Shown here: piece by piece, positions 12,001 through 24,000 of the stretch | Layout of the letters: the number at the start of each line of letters is the position of its first letter | Numbering within the stretch: the first letter of the stretch is position 1 | Assembly: GCA_024516035.1 (NCBI GenBank) | Contig: CM044964.1 | Location: 17,799,084-17,863,083, forward strand | Length of the DNA: 64,000 bases | Origin: Bactericera cockerelli | Taxonomy: Eukaryota > Arthropoda > Insecta > Hemiptera > Triozidae | Direction of reading: 5' to 3' | The notes under the pieces: generated by a model | Told to the model about the DNA's origin: nothing | The model's database searches: none | What the model saw: the letters and a program-made list of their open reading frames with translations, nothing else | Translations under genes and position numbers: made by a program

Positions 12001-15000
12001 GGATCGGCACGAACGACCATACAATAAATGGAAGTGCCTAATAATGGAGAAAAAAAATACTATACAACTTTTATGTACATTATATTAGTTGTTTTAAAGC
12101 CATTTAAAAATATATTTTTAAGAGATTTATTGAAAAAAACTTATTCTTTATAGAGACTGAACAAAAAGCAAAACAATTAAAAGTATGTACACTTAAATAA
12201 CAAAATGTAAATCACACATACTCGTATTCACATAACCGAAATTAACCGTAATTTCTGATGAAAACACGATTAGGTAGAAGAAATAATAATTCCCTTCAAA
12301 TGTGAACAATTATTGACTGGGTTTTGTTTTGGTAAACAATTGATAATCACCGGGTTGCTGCTATTTCATACAACTCAATTAATGGAAATATTACCTACTG
12401 CAGGAAGAGCACAAAGAAATAATTCAACAATAATTACAATAGTCAGTTTTCCAGTTCTCCATTTGTAGTGCCATCAAGTTCAAGTGTTTGTACGCCGTAC
12501 TTTCATTCACCTCATTTAATTTCGTACATCTCACGATGTATTCAAACTTGAAGGATCCACCTTCCATATCTCTTCTTCTCGTTTTACTTGAAAAATCAGG
12601 CCTAGTCAATTTCAATCGCAGGAAAAGCATCTGGCAAAATAAAATACAAGACATTTTCTGTTGGTTTCAAATATTGTTCCTTACCAGTTTTATGTTATCT
12701 CATTTTAACTACATTATAAGCATCCACGAAAAGTCTGAAAAGGATTTGTTTCGGAGTATGAATGAATTCATATTCATTTTACTTTACTATGTGTCCATGC
12801 TTATCATGTATCGAAAGTCTGAAGAATTGAAGAATCTGGAAAACTTCATGATACATTCTTTCAGTCACGCGGATCCTGATGTTATTCGCAAATATAGAAG
12901 AAAAACGTATGTGTTCCTCAAAACATTGATCATTTTCTATTGTCTGGTTTGGCTTGCAAATGTGGTCGATTTATTTTCACCCAATAAAATGGATGTGCAC
13001 CAACGAGTCCCATATGTTGAACAAGAATATCTGAAGTCAAGTAAAATATACTTGATGTGTATCATCCTATTTTCTTTCGATTACTTCATCATGTTACTTG
13101 CGTTTCTCAATATGATTCCGTGTGTGATATTTGATCTCATCGCTCAGTACACTATACTATGCAACTACGCTGGAAAACTAGGCGTGCCTCATTACAATTT
13201 GGAAGGCAAAGAAATCATCTACATAGATATTGAAGAGAACAAGTTTGTTCTTCGTTTGCAAACATTGAACAGAATTGAAACAGGTCCCAGTCAGCAGACG
13301 TCAAGTCTCCACTCAAGTTCCTGTACCCAGAGAGCAACATACGAGCAGAGCTATTTGAAGCAGATCATAAAGTTTCATCAGAAACTCTTGTACTTTCAAG
13401 GAGAGGTTAGTTTTATCATTTATTTATTAACAAAGATACTCACCTTCCAGGTAGGTAGCGCACTAGGCTTTCAATCACGCCCCGCTTCAAAATTCTACTT
13501 GCTGCTTCAAAAGTACACATACTTCTTCGAAATTCTACGTCCTCTTCGAAACTACTGTCTACTTCAAATTTCAAATTTTGCTTTAAATTTTACTTGCTGC
13601 TTAAATTCTACTGCTGCTTCAAAATTTTACTTTCGGCTTCAGAATTAAAAATGCTTCAAAATTCTTATTGCTGCTTAACAATTCCACATCCTGCTACAAA
13701 ATTTCACAGCCTTGCTTCAAAATTCCACTCTGCTACAAATGAATTCTGCTACAAATTCTGCGTCTATTTTAAAAATACAAGTGAAAATAAGGAAAATGGA
13801 AATAATATACGAGAAGATTTCAAAAAGATGCCTCTCCATCAAAACTGTTGACGAGGCAAAAGTCCCGGACATGGTTCCTAGTTGACCTGACACAGGGAGT
13901 GAAGAAAGTAACCTGCCATAAAGTATGGTGTACCTCGCCCTGAGAAGCCTCACATTGAGAAGAACCAACAAACCGTACTAAAAGCCATAGGCTCTACCAA
14001 ATGCAGGCAGATTCTTTGATTTCTAACGGGCATTTTATAAATAAATAAACATCTGATGTACAGAAATTTTCTGTTTTTCATTTCTTGTAAACTTTAATAA
14101 ATTTTCATTTACTGTTTCTTCTGATAACTCGGCCCCATTCAGGCTGGTTACTGTGAGTAGCTAGGATAGCATATTAGTAGCGAATGATCGAGAAAAAATT
14201 CTTTTGAGATGTGGCTATTCTAGTTGAAAGAACTATTTCTCAGAACGTCTGAAAATCTCATATTTTTCTTCGATATCGCTAACTAATATGGCCAGATGAA
14301 ATTTCTTAAACATCACCTTAAAACAATCGATTTAATGTAAAGGAATATTCTCCAAAAGTTCAAGATATCAAAAATTACCAAATTAAACCTTTTTTAAATA
14401 ACACAATTTCTCATTTTTCAGTTCGTACGACTGTTTGGTGCCAACGTGTGGTGTCAAACAATCATAAACTTTTCCGGTACGGCCATGTGTCTGATTCAAA
14501 TGGTCGGCAATCATGGTTCTATCATGCAGCCTCAGTTCTACGCTCTGATATCAATGCTCGCCATAATCAACCTGATCAGCTACTACTGGTGTCACTGCTC
14601 GGAGCTGCTGGATGACTGCAATGCAGAGCTCTGCCGGGCAGTGCGGGAGAGCGGATGGGTCCGGTGTGACCTGGAGACGAGACGACACCTGTGCATGCTT
14701 CTCCGGAGGGCGCAGAGAGCCAACCATTTGAAAATCTGCCGAGGCATGATCCAACTGAGAAAAGTTCATTTCCTGAGAATCCTACAGTTTTCGTACACTG
14801 TCTCAATTTTATGAGACACGTAGGCAAACTTTGATCGCCATGATCTGTCGTGTCTATAGTTCTAAGGTAGTGTGGTAGTTCTTTTTGAAGTAATATTTAA
14901 CAGTCTCACAACGGTATGGTTTAGTATTGATGAGGAGCCGCGGGTTTTAGTTAGGGTAGCAGCATGGATACCGGGCTGTCCATGTCTGAGTCCCACACTT

Positions 15001-18000
15001 TTCGGCATGAACTTCCCCTCCTCAAAAAAAAGTAGTGTGGTTCAAAAAGAGAGTCTTCTTCTTTGCGTGTCCATGATGGTTGTGTCATGGTGGTGGAAGG
15101 ATTGGTGGGATATTAATCCCTGTGGACGCCCAGAAGTAATTTTCTCGGCTCCTTCCGTGTCCTGTGTGTGGTGTATTGTGTTGTGTTATTTATGTATATA
15201 AAAAAAACTCACGAATAAAAATATATCTAAATTCCGATTAGGAACTTTTAATTTTGATGTTCTCTGCTTTGAATCTGACTGGTAAAAAAGAGGGTAAGAA
15301 ATTATGACTAAACAGGTCTCTGAAATGAGTGAAATTTGATAATTTTATTGTTGTTTATCCTCGTATACTTGTCCACGTGCAGGACGAAACAATTCGGTAC
15401 TCTTCGTGACTTCAGTTGCTTGTTTGAGACCTCTTGTGTAGGAAACAAATACTCGTCTTGACCTGTTTCGTCCATCATCTTCAAACAGTGAGCAGATATG
15501 AAATAACTGTGAGATAGAAAATTCATCAGAGAAATAAACCATTTTTAACTGTCGAAATCTATATCAATGTTTTTCAAGTCATCAGTTCTTTTATTGTTAC
15601 ATTCTTTCAGGTAAGTCACCCAGAGTTATTATTATTTTCATTTAACCATGATGATCTATTCAAATTAGAAGCCTATTTCTAACACAAATAAATGAGACTT
15701 TGTTTACAATGTGAGAGTAAAGGGACTCTTTCGTCTTATTATGCAGGGTTGGGTGAAGATTGCCACAGGCGATAACCCCGCCTTTAGGTAGGACATAAGC
15801 TTTATTCATCTTATTTCTTTATTCGATCTATTTTCTTTTTTTATAATTTCATTGTATGTTCTGTCAATATTGTACTTTGTCCTTACTAATAAAGGTAATA
15901 TAATAATAAATGATATATTGAGAACTGTATTGTATTACTTTCAACTTACCACACTCAGCACAGCCTCAATGTTCACGGTTTTGGGCGCAGGAAACGGAGC
16001 GGTCAGGTGGGTGCGAATGAGAGTGGATAGTACTTTGAAGGCGCGCAGCAAATGCTCGGAGGCGTGAAGTTTGCTGGTATCACGCGTGTTGGAATAGTAA
16101 CTCGGAAACGGAATCGTCACTTCCAGAGCTCTGATGGACGCAGGAATGGGGACCGTCTGAAATTGAAGAGTGGATCATTTGGTATACCGTTGCCTCGTTG
16201 CATAGTATAATAATAATATTTTTTTTTAGTATAAATACAAAGTGTGTATGTGCTCAACGTCATTCCTTATGGACAATAAACAATTTTGTGAGTGAGTTTC
16301 TGTTTTGCTGAACGTCTCATTAACACCTACGTAGGTCATTCAAGACGGGGGTTTTACCCTTCATTCGATGGAAACTTACTAATCAGCAAATAAATATCGC
16401 CTTGATTATACTGCTCGATTAGGACTATTAAGTCCCATTATTCCAGCAGTAAGCCCAAGACGTATTATTATGTGGCAAAAATCCCAAATGGGAGGGTAAC
16501 TTGTCTTGTCCCGGCTGGGTTTCGAACCCGCGACCTCTGGAATCTCTGGATTCACACAAATAAACAACTTTATACATTCTTGCTGGGGACGTTAAGCGTC
16601 TAACAGGGTTGATGTTAGGAAAGCCGTAAAATGTGGAAGAACGAGGAAAAAAGCAAAATGGCTAATAGTCAATTAAGTTCACGGTTAAATCAGCCCGTTA
16701 GAGACAATTTAGGTGGAAAATATGGAGGGCGCGTATAAGGTACAGCGAGTCTCCGTCGTCCTCAGTGCTCGTGATGAAAGGAAAATTCCACATCCCTGAT
16801 GCTGCGCTTATTATTATTATTAAATGATTACTAGATACAAAGACATGTACATGTACAATACAAATAATTATTATTAAAAAATGGAAATAATATAAGCAAT
16901 AAAATGGGAAAAAATAGATAAATACATATGTCCTAACTAAAGGGCGGAGTTATTAACTATGGCAATCTCTTCCACCCAGCCCTTACTATATGATGAAAGA
17001 GACGCGTCGAAAAAAATAAACAAATTAAAGCCAGCGTGAATGGCATGTTGAATACACCAGTTCTCATTCTGTTACTGAAGTTCAGCGAGGCTAGGACTTG
17101 GATGGGTGACTATTAGAATTTGAACCTTTGTGATGCTTTTTTCCTGGCCTGCTGGTTGTACATGTAACTAGGTGTTTAACTCATGCTTATAATATTGTTT
17201 TTTGGTTTAACGTCGCATTCAACTGCACGGTCATATCACGAGGGGGGTTTTACCCTTCATTTTTTTTTTTTTTTAAACAAGTTTTTTTCATTTATTTATT
17301 TATTTAATAACAATTTCACAAGCTTGTTCCTTACAACTAAGCATTTTACCAAGCATAACAAAATATTTTTATTCTTTAACATGTCTATTGGTTACAATAT
17401 TTATTTTAGCTTATTTTAGTTCTTAGAGGGTAAAAAGATCTAGCTATATAAAAAAAACCTCTTACAAATTATAATCTAAATTTCTGGTGATGACTTACAT
17501 TCTAGAGATGAAATAAATAAATTTTATTAAGTATAATTATGGTTTACATATGCATACATATTATTTTATGGGTGCCATTTTCACATCATGGGGACATATC
17601 TATGCTTAACTCTTTTATAAGAGTATTTTTTATAGCGGGTTTTACTGGGGTTATTTAAGTCATGTAAAAGTCGATTGTTAACTTTGTGTAAATTTTTGAA
17701 AAAATCGCTACTAATTTTGTCCAAATATGTTCTGATGTAATATATTTTAAGGTCGTGATGCATGTCTTGGATTCTTGTGTACATGGGGTAGTTTCCTATG
17801 ATTTTAAGACAGTTATTTTGCAAAACTTGCAGCTTTTTAACATTGGTATTGCATGTATTGCTCCAAACTGGGGCTGCATAGGAAATAACTGGTCTAATGC
17901 AAGTTGTATATAACATTTTTTTATTTTTGATGTTGAGTTTGGACTTTCTGTTAAAGATTGGGTAAATCAATTTCAGGGCTATGCAATATTTTTCTTTAAT

Positions 18001-21000
18001 TTTATTTACATGAGCACCAAACGTGAGCTTTTTATCTAGGTATACCCCCAGGTATTTCACAGTGTCGGACCAGTTTAAGGTTTGATCGAATACTTTTATA
18101 CTGGGTGGTATAAGTGGTCGTCTTCTAGTGAAAAATATGGCTTCAGTTTTTTTCTTTATTTATTTTAATTTTCCATTTTTGGAAGTATTTTTCTTGTTTC
18201 CTCGCAGATTCTTGAAGTCTTTTAACTATAGTATTGACCCGCCACGAGCTTGTAAAATTTGCTGTATCATCAGCAAAAAGACCTGTCTCAACATATTTTG
18301 ATTTTGGCATATCTGATATGTACAGGGTGTATAATCTGGGCCCCAAAATACTACCTTGGACTATTCCTGCCGTTATTTTCTTAGGTAGACTAAAAATATT
18401 TTCTAAAAATACTTTAAACGTTCTGTTACTTAAGTATGAGCTCAGCAAAAGTATAAGATACCGAGGTACGTTGTACTTTATGAGCTTGTACAATAAGCCT
18501 TTGATCCAGATGGTATCAAAGGCTTTTTCGACGTCTAAAAGTAGCATTCCTGTGTGCTTTCTAAGATTGAATCCATCCACAATGCGGTCAACCACCCTAG
18601 CTAGCTGAGCTGTGGTCGAATGGCGAATACGGAACCCGAATTGTTCATCCGGTAAGATGTTATTTTCTTGAACAAAGGCGTCTAGTCGCGTAGCAATAAC
18701 TTTTTCTACCACTTTGCTAATGGTGCTAAGCAAACTTATAGGTCTATAACTAGACGGCAGCCAGGATGGTTTTCCGGGCTTGTGGATAGGCACAACCATA
18801 GCACATTTCCATGCATCAGGAAAATATGAGTATTGAATGATAGCATTCACAATAGATACAAGAAAGTTTAGACCCACAAAACCAAGATTTTTAAGAGCCC
18901 GGGTTGTGACCTGGTCGATTCCAGGTGCCTTCCTATTTTTAAGATATTTTAAAATTGTACTCAGTTCTGTCTGATTACAATAGTAGTCACTCCAATTCTC
19001 TTCGGCTGTCGAGGGATCACTAGAACTAATGTAAGTATCAACTTTTCTTTCAACTTGATTATTAAAGTGAAATGAACCATAATGTTTTGTTAAATTATGT
19101 ACTTGCTCGAAATGATTGGCAATAGACTCAACTTTATCCTCTTTAGTGTATAGATAACTGTTGCTGCCCGGGTCTGACAGTAAGGGTGGTACAGAACTTT
19201 TATTTCTAGTAGTAACTACTTTTTTAACCGTCCATAAGTGTTCCGCTTTTTTAGTGTTTTTTAACCTTTTTGTCCATGCCAAATTTTTATTTGCAATTAA
19301 TAGCTTTCTATTAATTTTGTTGAATAGGGAGCTTAATTTATAGTACAAGTACAGGCGAGTTCTCTGAAATTTCCTGCGGAAGTAATTTTTAATTTTAATA
19401 AATAATGCTATCACACGTGACTCGCGAGTCAATCCATGCTTGTCGTTCTGAGTAAGGGGAACCGAAACACTCAATGACTGGGTAATACTATTAGTAAAGA
19501 TTTGTATTGCACCATCTATATCTGTTGAATTATTTATTATAGGAATACTATCGAGACAGGTATCTAATGTATATCGGAAGGTCTCCCAATCTGCTTTACT
19601 ATAGTCATATGTTTTATTGTTTGTATAGTGGGGAATTCTATTCAAAGTAAATACTACTGGGTTATGATTAGAACTTAATTTACTCAGGGCCCGTACGGAG
19701 CTCACTATAGAGGGGTCATCACTTACACCTATATCTATGACACTAGCTTTGTGATGACTAATGACTGGGTAATGTGTTGGCTCTTCAGGGCTTATTACAT
19801 AAATACATTTTTCGGTGCAGAATTTATTTAAGAGACAACCATCTCTATTTCGAGTGGTGCAGTTCCATGATGCATGTTTGGAATTTAAATCGCCAATTAG
19901 CAAAAAGTGTCCTATACCTTTTAAAATTTCAAGGTCAGACCAGCTTAATTTCACCGACGGAGCTTTATAAGCACACAGAATTGTTAATTGTTTAGAACCA
20001 ATTTTTATACATGAGCTAGTAGCCTTAAGGGAACTAAAGTTTAATGGTTTTCCCTCACTATACTGGATAGAGTTTTTGATTAAAAGAGCGACTCCGCCTC
20101 CTCTTGAGTTTCGATCACTCCTCAAGGTCGAGTACCCTCTAACTTTAAGTTTAAAAGTACTATCAATTTTTGTTTCTACTAGACCAATTATGTCAAAATT
20201 ATGTTCATATATTACGTATTCTAATTCATTTAGTTTTCCTTTTATTGAATTACAGTTCCAAAGTAAAATATTAATGGAAGAGTCTACCATTAATCAAATA
20301 TTTGAAATATACCTTCAACAACAATAATTACTTTTGAAAACGTATCTTCCGTTTCTTTGAGTTTGGCACCTATGTTTGTAATAGCAGACATAATTTTTGG
20401 CAGGTTTAGGATCTTGACTAGATTTTTGATCTCCTCGAACATACCCATGTTTGATTCTGTAGCAGTGTTAGGTGGCCTCCTTGAGCTGCGCCCCTGGCCT
20501 GGCTGTGTAGCTACGATGCTTGCCCAGCTGGTCCCTTGTGTATAGTGACGAGAACTTTGAGTGACTGGTTCCTTGCGTTGCGTGCTGACTTGTCTTGGTT
20601 GTGGTGTGGGTGCTTTGCGTTTCATTTCAACATTCTTCATATAAATTGAACAAGTTTTCTCGTTTGCTTGATGGTTTTCTCCACAGTTAGCGCATTCTAT
20701 GTTATCCACTACGCATTCCTTGACAGTATGTTCTCCCGAACATTTGAGGCATTTTATTTTGTGGTGACAGTTTTTACTAATGTGACCATATTGAAGACAT
20801 TTATAGCATTGGGTGATATCAGATTTATTTTTAAACTTGCTCCATGTCACCACACAGTAGCAAAGCCTGTTTACAGATACAATGTTCTTGACCATAGTTT
20901 CTTTCTCAAACACAACTGAGTACAAAGGGTACTGGCTAGTTGTTGGACTAATTTTCTTGATTTTAACTACTTTTAATCCTTTACTTGTAAGTTCTTCTTC

Positions 21001-24000
21001 TAGTTCTTTACTTTCGATTCCTTGTGGCAACCCGCTTACGACAAAGTTTGGTTGATAGTCTTCTTTTAGCGAAAATGAATGAAATTCATACTTGAAATCC
21101 AGATGGGCTACAGCCGCCCTGTGGTCCTCTGCATTGTTTACCCTAAGTAACGTTTTCCCAGCTCGGGACACTTTTATTGAAAAATCATTTTTCAATATTT
21201 TTTTTAGATTTGTTACTACTTCTCTATGGTTTTCAAGTTGTCCATTAATAATTATGGGTGGAATAGACTTTGTTTGTGTTGGGAAAATCTTCTTACTTTC
21301 AGTGGGATCGTCACTATCCTCAGTATCCAGATCGCTTAGAGGGTCAAACCTGTTCGCCGTTGAGAGAACGGGAGAGATTTTCTTTCTCTTTCGATCCTGG
21401 GCTGCATTTCTCCTGGTAGTCCTAGCGTCCGGAGTAGACATCACTCAGGTCACCGTTATTAATATTCAGTACAAAAATAATTCAATTTTCAAAATAAGAT
21501 GAGAAAAGATTGAAAGAAACACCTGAGTTATGAAACAAGGAAAAAATAATTTTAAATTGTCACCAGCACTACGTCTATGACTACGATGAGCTTTATACAG
21601 TACGAGCACTAGATAACAACTGAGCACTAGATTCATTCTCTGGAAACGCACAAATAGCCAGTGCGTTTCCAGAGAATGGAGGGTAAAACCCCCGTCGCGA
21701 TATGACCGTGCAGTTGAATGCGACGTTAAAACAATATTATAAGCATGAGTTAAACAGCTAGTTACTCGTACAACTCAGACTCACCTGTATCTCTGGAACA
21801 TCTTCTAACACGCTGTCCAAAACTTCATGCCCGTACTTGGCATGAATTGAACAGCTAGTTACTGGTAAAACTCAGACTCACCTGTATCTCTGGAACATCT
21901 TCAAACACGCTGTCCAAAACTTCATGCCCGTACTTGATCAGCTTGCACAAGGCTGTCTGCCAGTTGTCCCTGTAGAGGGAAGTCTGGTGTCCACCCCCAC
22001 CCAGTTGGGCTAGTAAAGCATGGCATAGGCCAGTGTGAACCAGGATAGTATCTTGGGAGTGCCATGTCTCTATGCACTGCAGCAGGAAGCGCTCTATGGA
22101 TTTCTGTTGAAATATAATATAATATACATATAATGCTTTTTCTTTGTGTTATTATGTCACAATTTTAGTGGGTAGCGCAGAATCATAGGACTTTACCACT
22201 TTAATTTACAATATCTTGTATTATTTTTTTGCATAAGATTCTGCCACTGGTCGCTGCTTCATATTAAAGCAGCTACTCATTTTTCCTCACGAGGTATGAG
22301 TGGACCCCGAACATCCAAGTACAGAGCAGAAAAAATCCTCCCCCGCTGGGAATCGAACCCAGGTCACCATGTGTGCAATGCCTAGCGCGCTAACTCGCTC
22401 TGCTACAGTGATTTCTGTTGAAATACATTCATAGTTAAGAAAATAAGAGGGGTCTGATGTCCACACCCAGTTGGGCTAGTAAAGCATGGCATAGATCAGT
22501 GTGAACTAGGATAGTATCTTGGAAATGCTATCATTGGCGGCCTTAACGAGGTAGGCGCTAGGAAGTGCATCCAGCTGTAAATGTGGAAGTAGGAGTGCCA
22601 GAACCAACCAACCTCAACCGTGAGGAAAACAATGCCGACCGCAAATAGGTTGCGGAAAAGGCAAAGTTAAAGAAGAAGAATATAAGTTTCACAGGCTCTC
22701 GTCATTATTTTGTTCATACATCTAATAATTATATTGCCTTATTTATGCTACCTGATTAGGACTAATGAGTCCCATTATTCCAGCAGTAAGCCCAAGACGT
22801 ATTATTATGTGGTCAAAATCCCAAGTGGGAGGATTACTTGTCATGTCCCGGCTGAGTTTTGAACCCGCGACCTCTGGATTACCAGTCTGATGCCTTGAAC
22901 ACTGGGCTACTGTTACATATCTAATTTCAAAATGCATGAAAATCTTACATAGTGAGAGAAGCAGGGTCCGTTGTAATACTTGAGGACTTTTTCCAGGCAC
23001 TTGAGTTTCTCACAGCAGACGTTGGGACTAGCAGGAACAGTTTCTAACTTCAAAATGAACTTGGGTAGTATAGATGACACAAACTGTTTCTTTACATCAT
23101 TTGAATGGTGTGTCTTTGAGATAAGAAGATCTGTGGAATAATGTGTAAATGAATAATCATATTTTTAACTTTGTTTACCTTGACCTTGAGGCCTCAGATA
23201 TTAATCTGATTTTGTACAAGATGCCCATATTGCCCATATATACTATGTATTTATGTTGTGTGTAAATTTAATTGTACAAATAAAGGCTACATTACATTAC
23301 ATTACATTACCTTGACCCAAATTATCAGTACAGTAATACAAAAAAACTTTTTGAAACAAATAATTGTAATAAATAAATAACATAATATAAAGAAGTATGG
23401 TTGAAGACTTTTTATACAGATTATTCATTCATTTGAGTTACTAGATACTATTGAGTGGTGCAATTTATTGTTTTTAAACATTAATACAATGTCTGATTTG
23501 ATAATTGAGTGACTACTTACACAAGTTGGAATAATCTACGGACTGAATACTAGCAGACAGTGAGTCACCGGATCGGATGCAGAATGACATCCAACTAATG
23601 GCATGGTTAAGCAGTAGCTCTTCACTACATTGAAGTATCACCGTATTCAGCAAGAGATGGTTTTGTTCAATGTTGATGTTAGCATTGAGGTTGGAGTTGA
23701 TTTGACTGATGAATGATGAATCCTGAGGGAATATGTTACAAGAATTATAGGTATGAAGGATTTTTTTATTGCTGATTTATATAACTGCTGTAACCTCATT
23801 AAAGGGACTTACAAGTGCTGGGCTTGTATAATTTCCCACAAGAAGAGAGGTTTACAACAACAACAAAAAATTAGTCTATGTAGATATATGTAGGTATTGA
23901 TAAGTGCTTTAGATAAGACCTATCTGGTTAGGATAAAATGATAACCTAGTTTCAGTAAACTGCTATCTATTCACACACAAGTTCTTGTTTCTTCCTTAGA

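Larger units (their letters stand above)
17261..21660 (-). mobile_element. nearly intact two-ORF non-LTR retrotransposon (jockey-like)
   Basis: The element lies on the minus strand. It has a short 5' UTR, ORF1 (21444-20290), ORF2 (20290 to about 17581, one frameshift), a 3' UTR of about 300 bp and a 14-base poly(A) tract (T14 at 17261-17274). ORF1 carries three CCHC knuckles and ORF2 an endonuclease and a reverse transcriptase. The long open frames argue for recent insertion. The clade assignment rests on gene order and motif style only. Confidence 0.88.

Noticed and set aside
13406..13648. Extension of receptor exon 1 beyond 13405
   Set aside because: The extra residues are read from the intronic 17-bp repeat. 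The donor at 13406 and the terminal exon at 14422 give a complete receptor instead.
18234..21502. Plus-strand frames over the LINE
   Set aside because: They are antisense shadows of ORF1 and ORF2.
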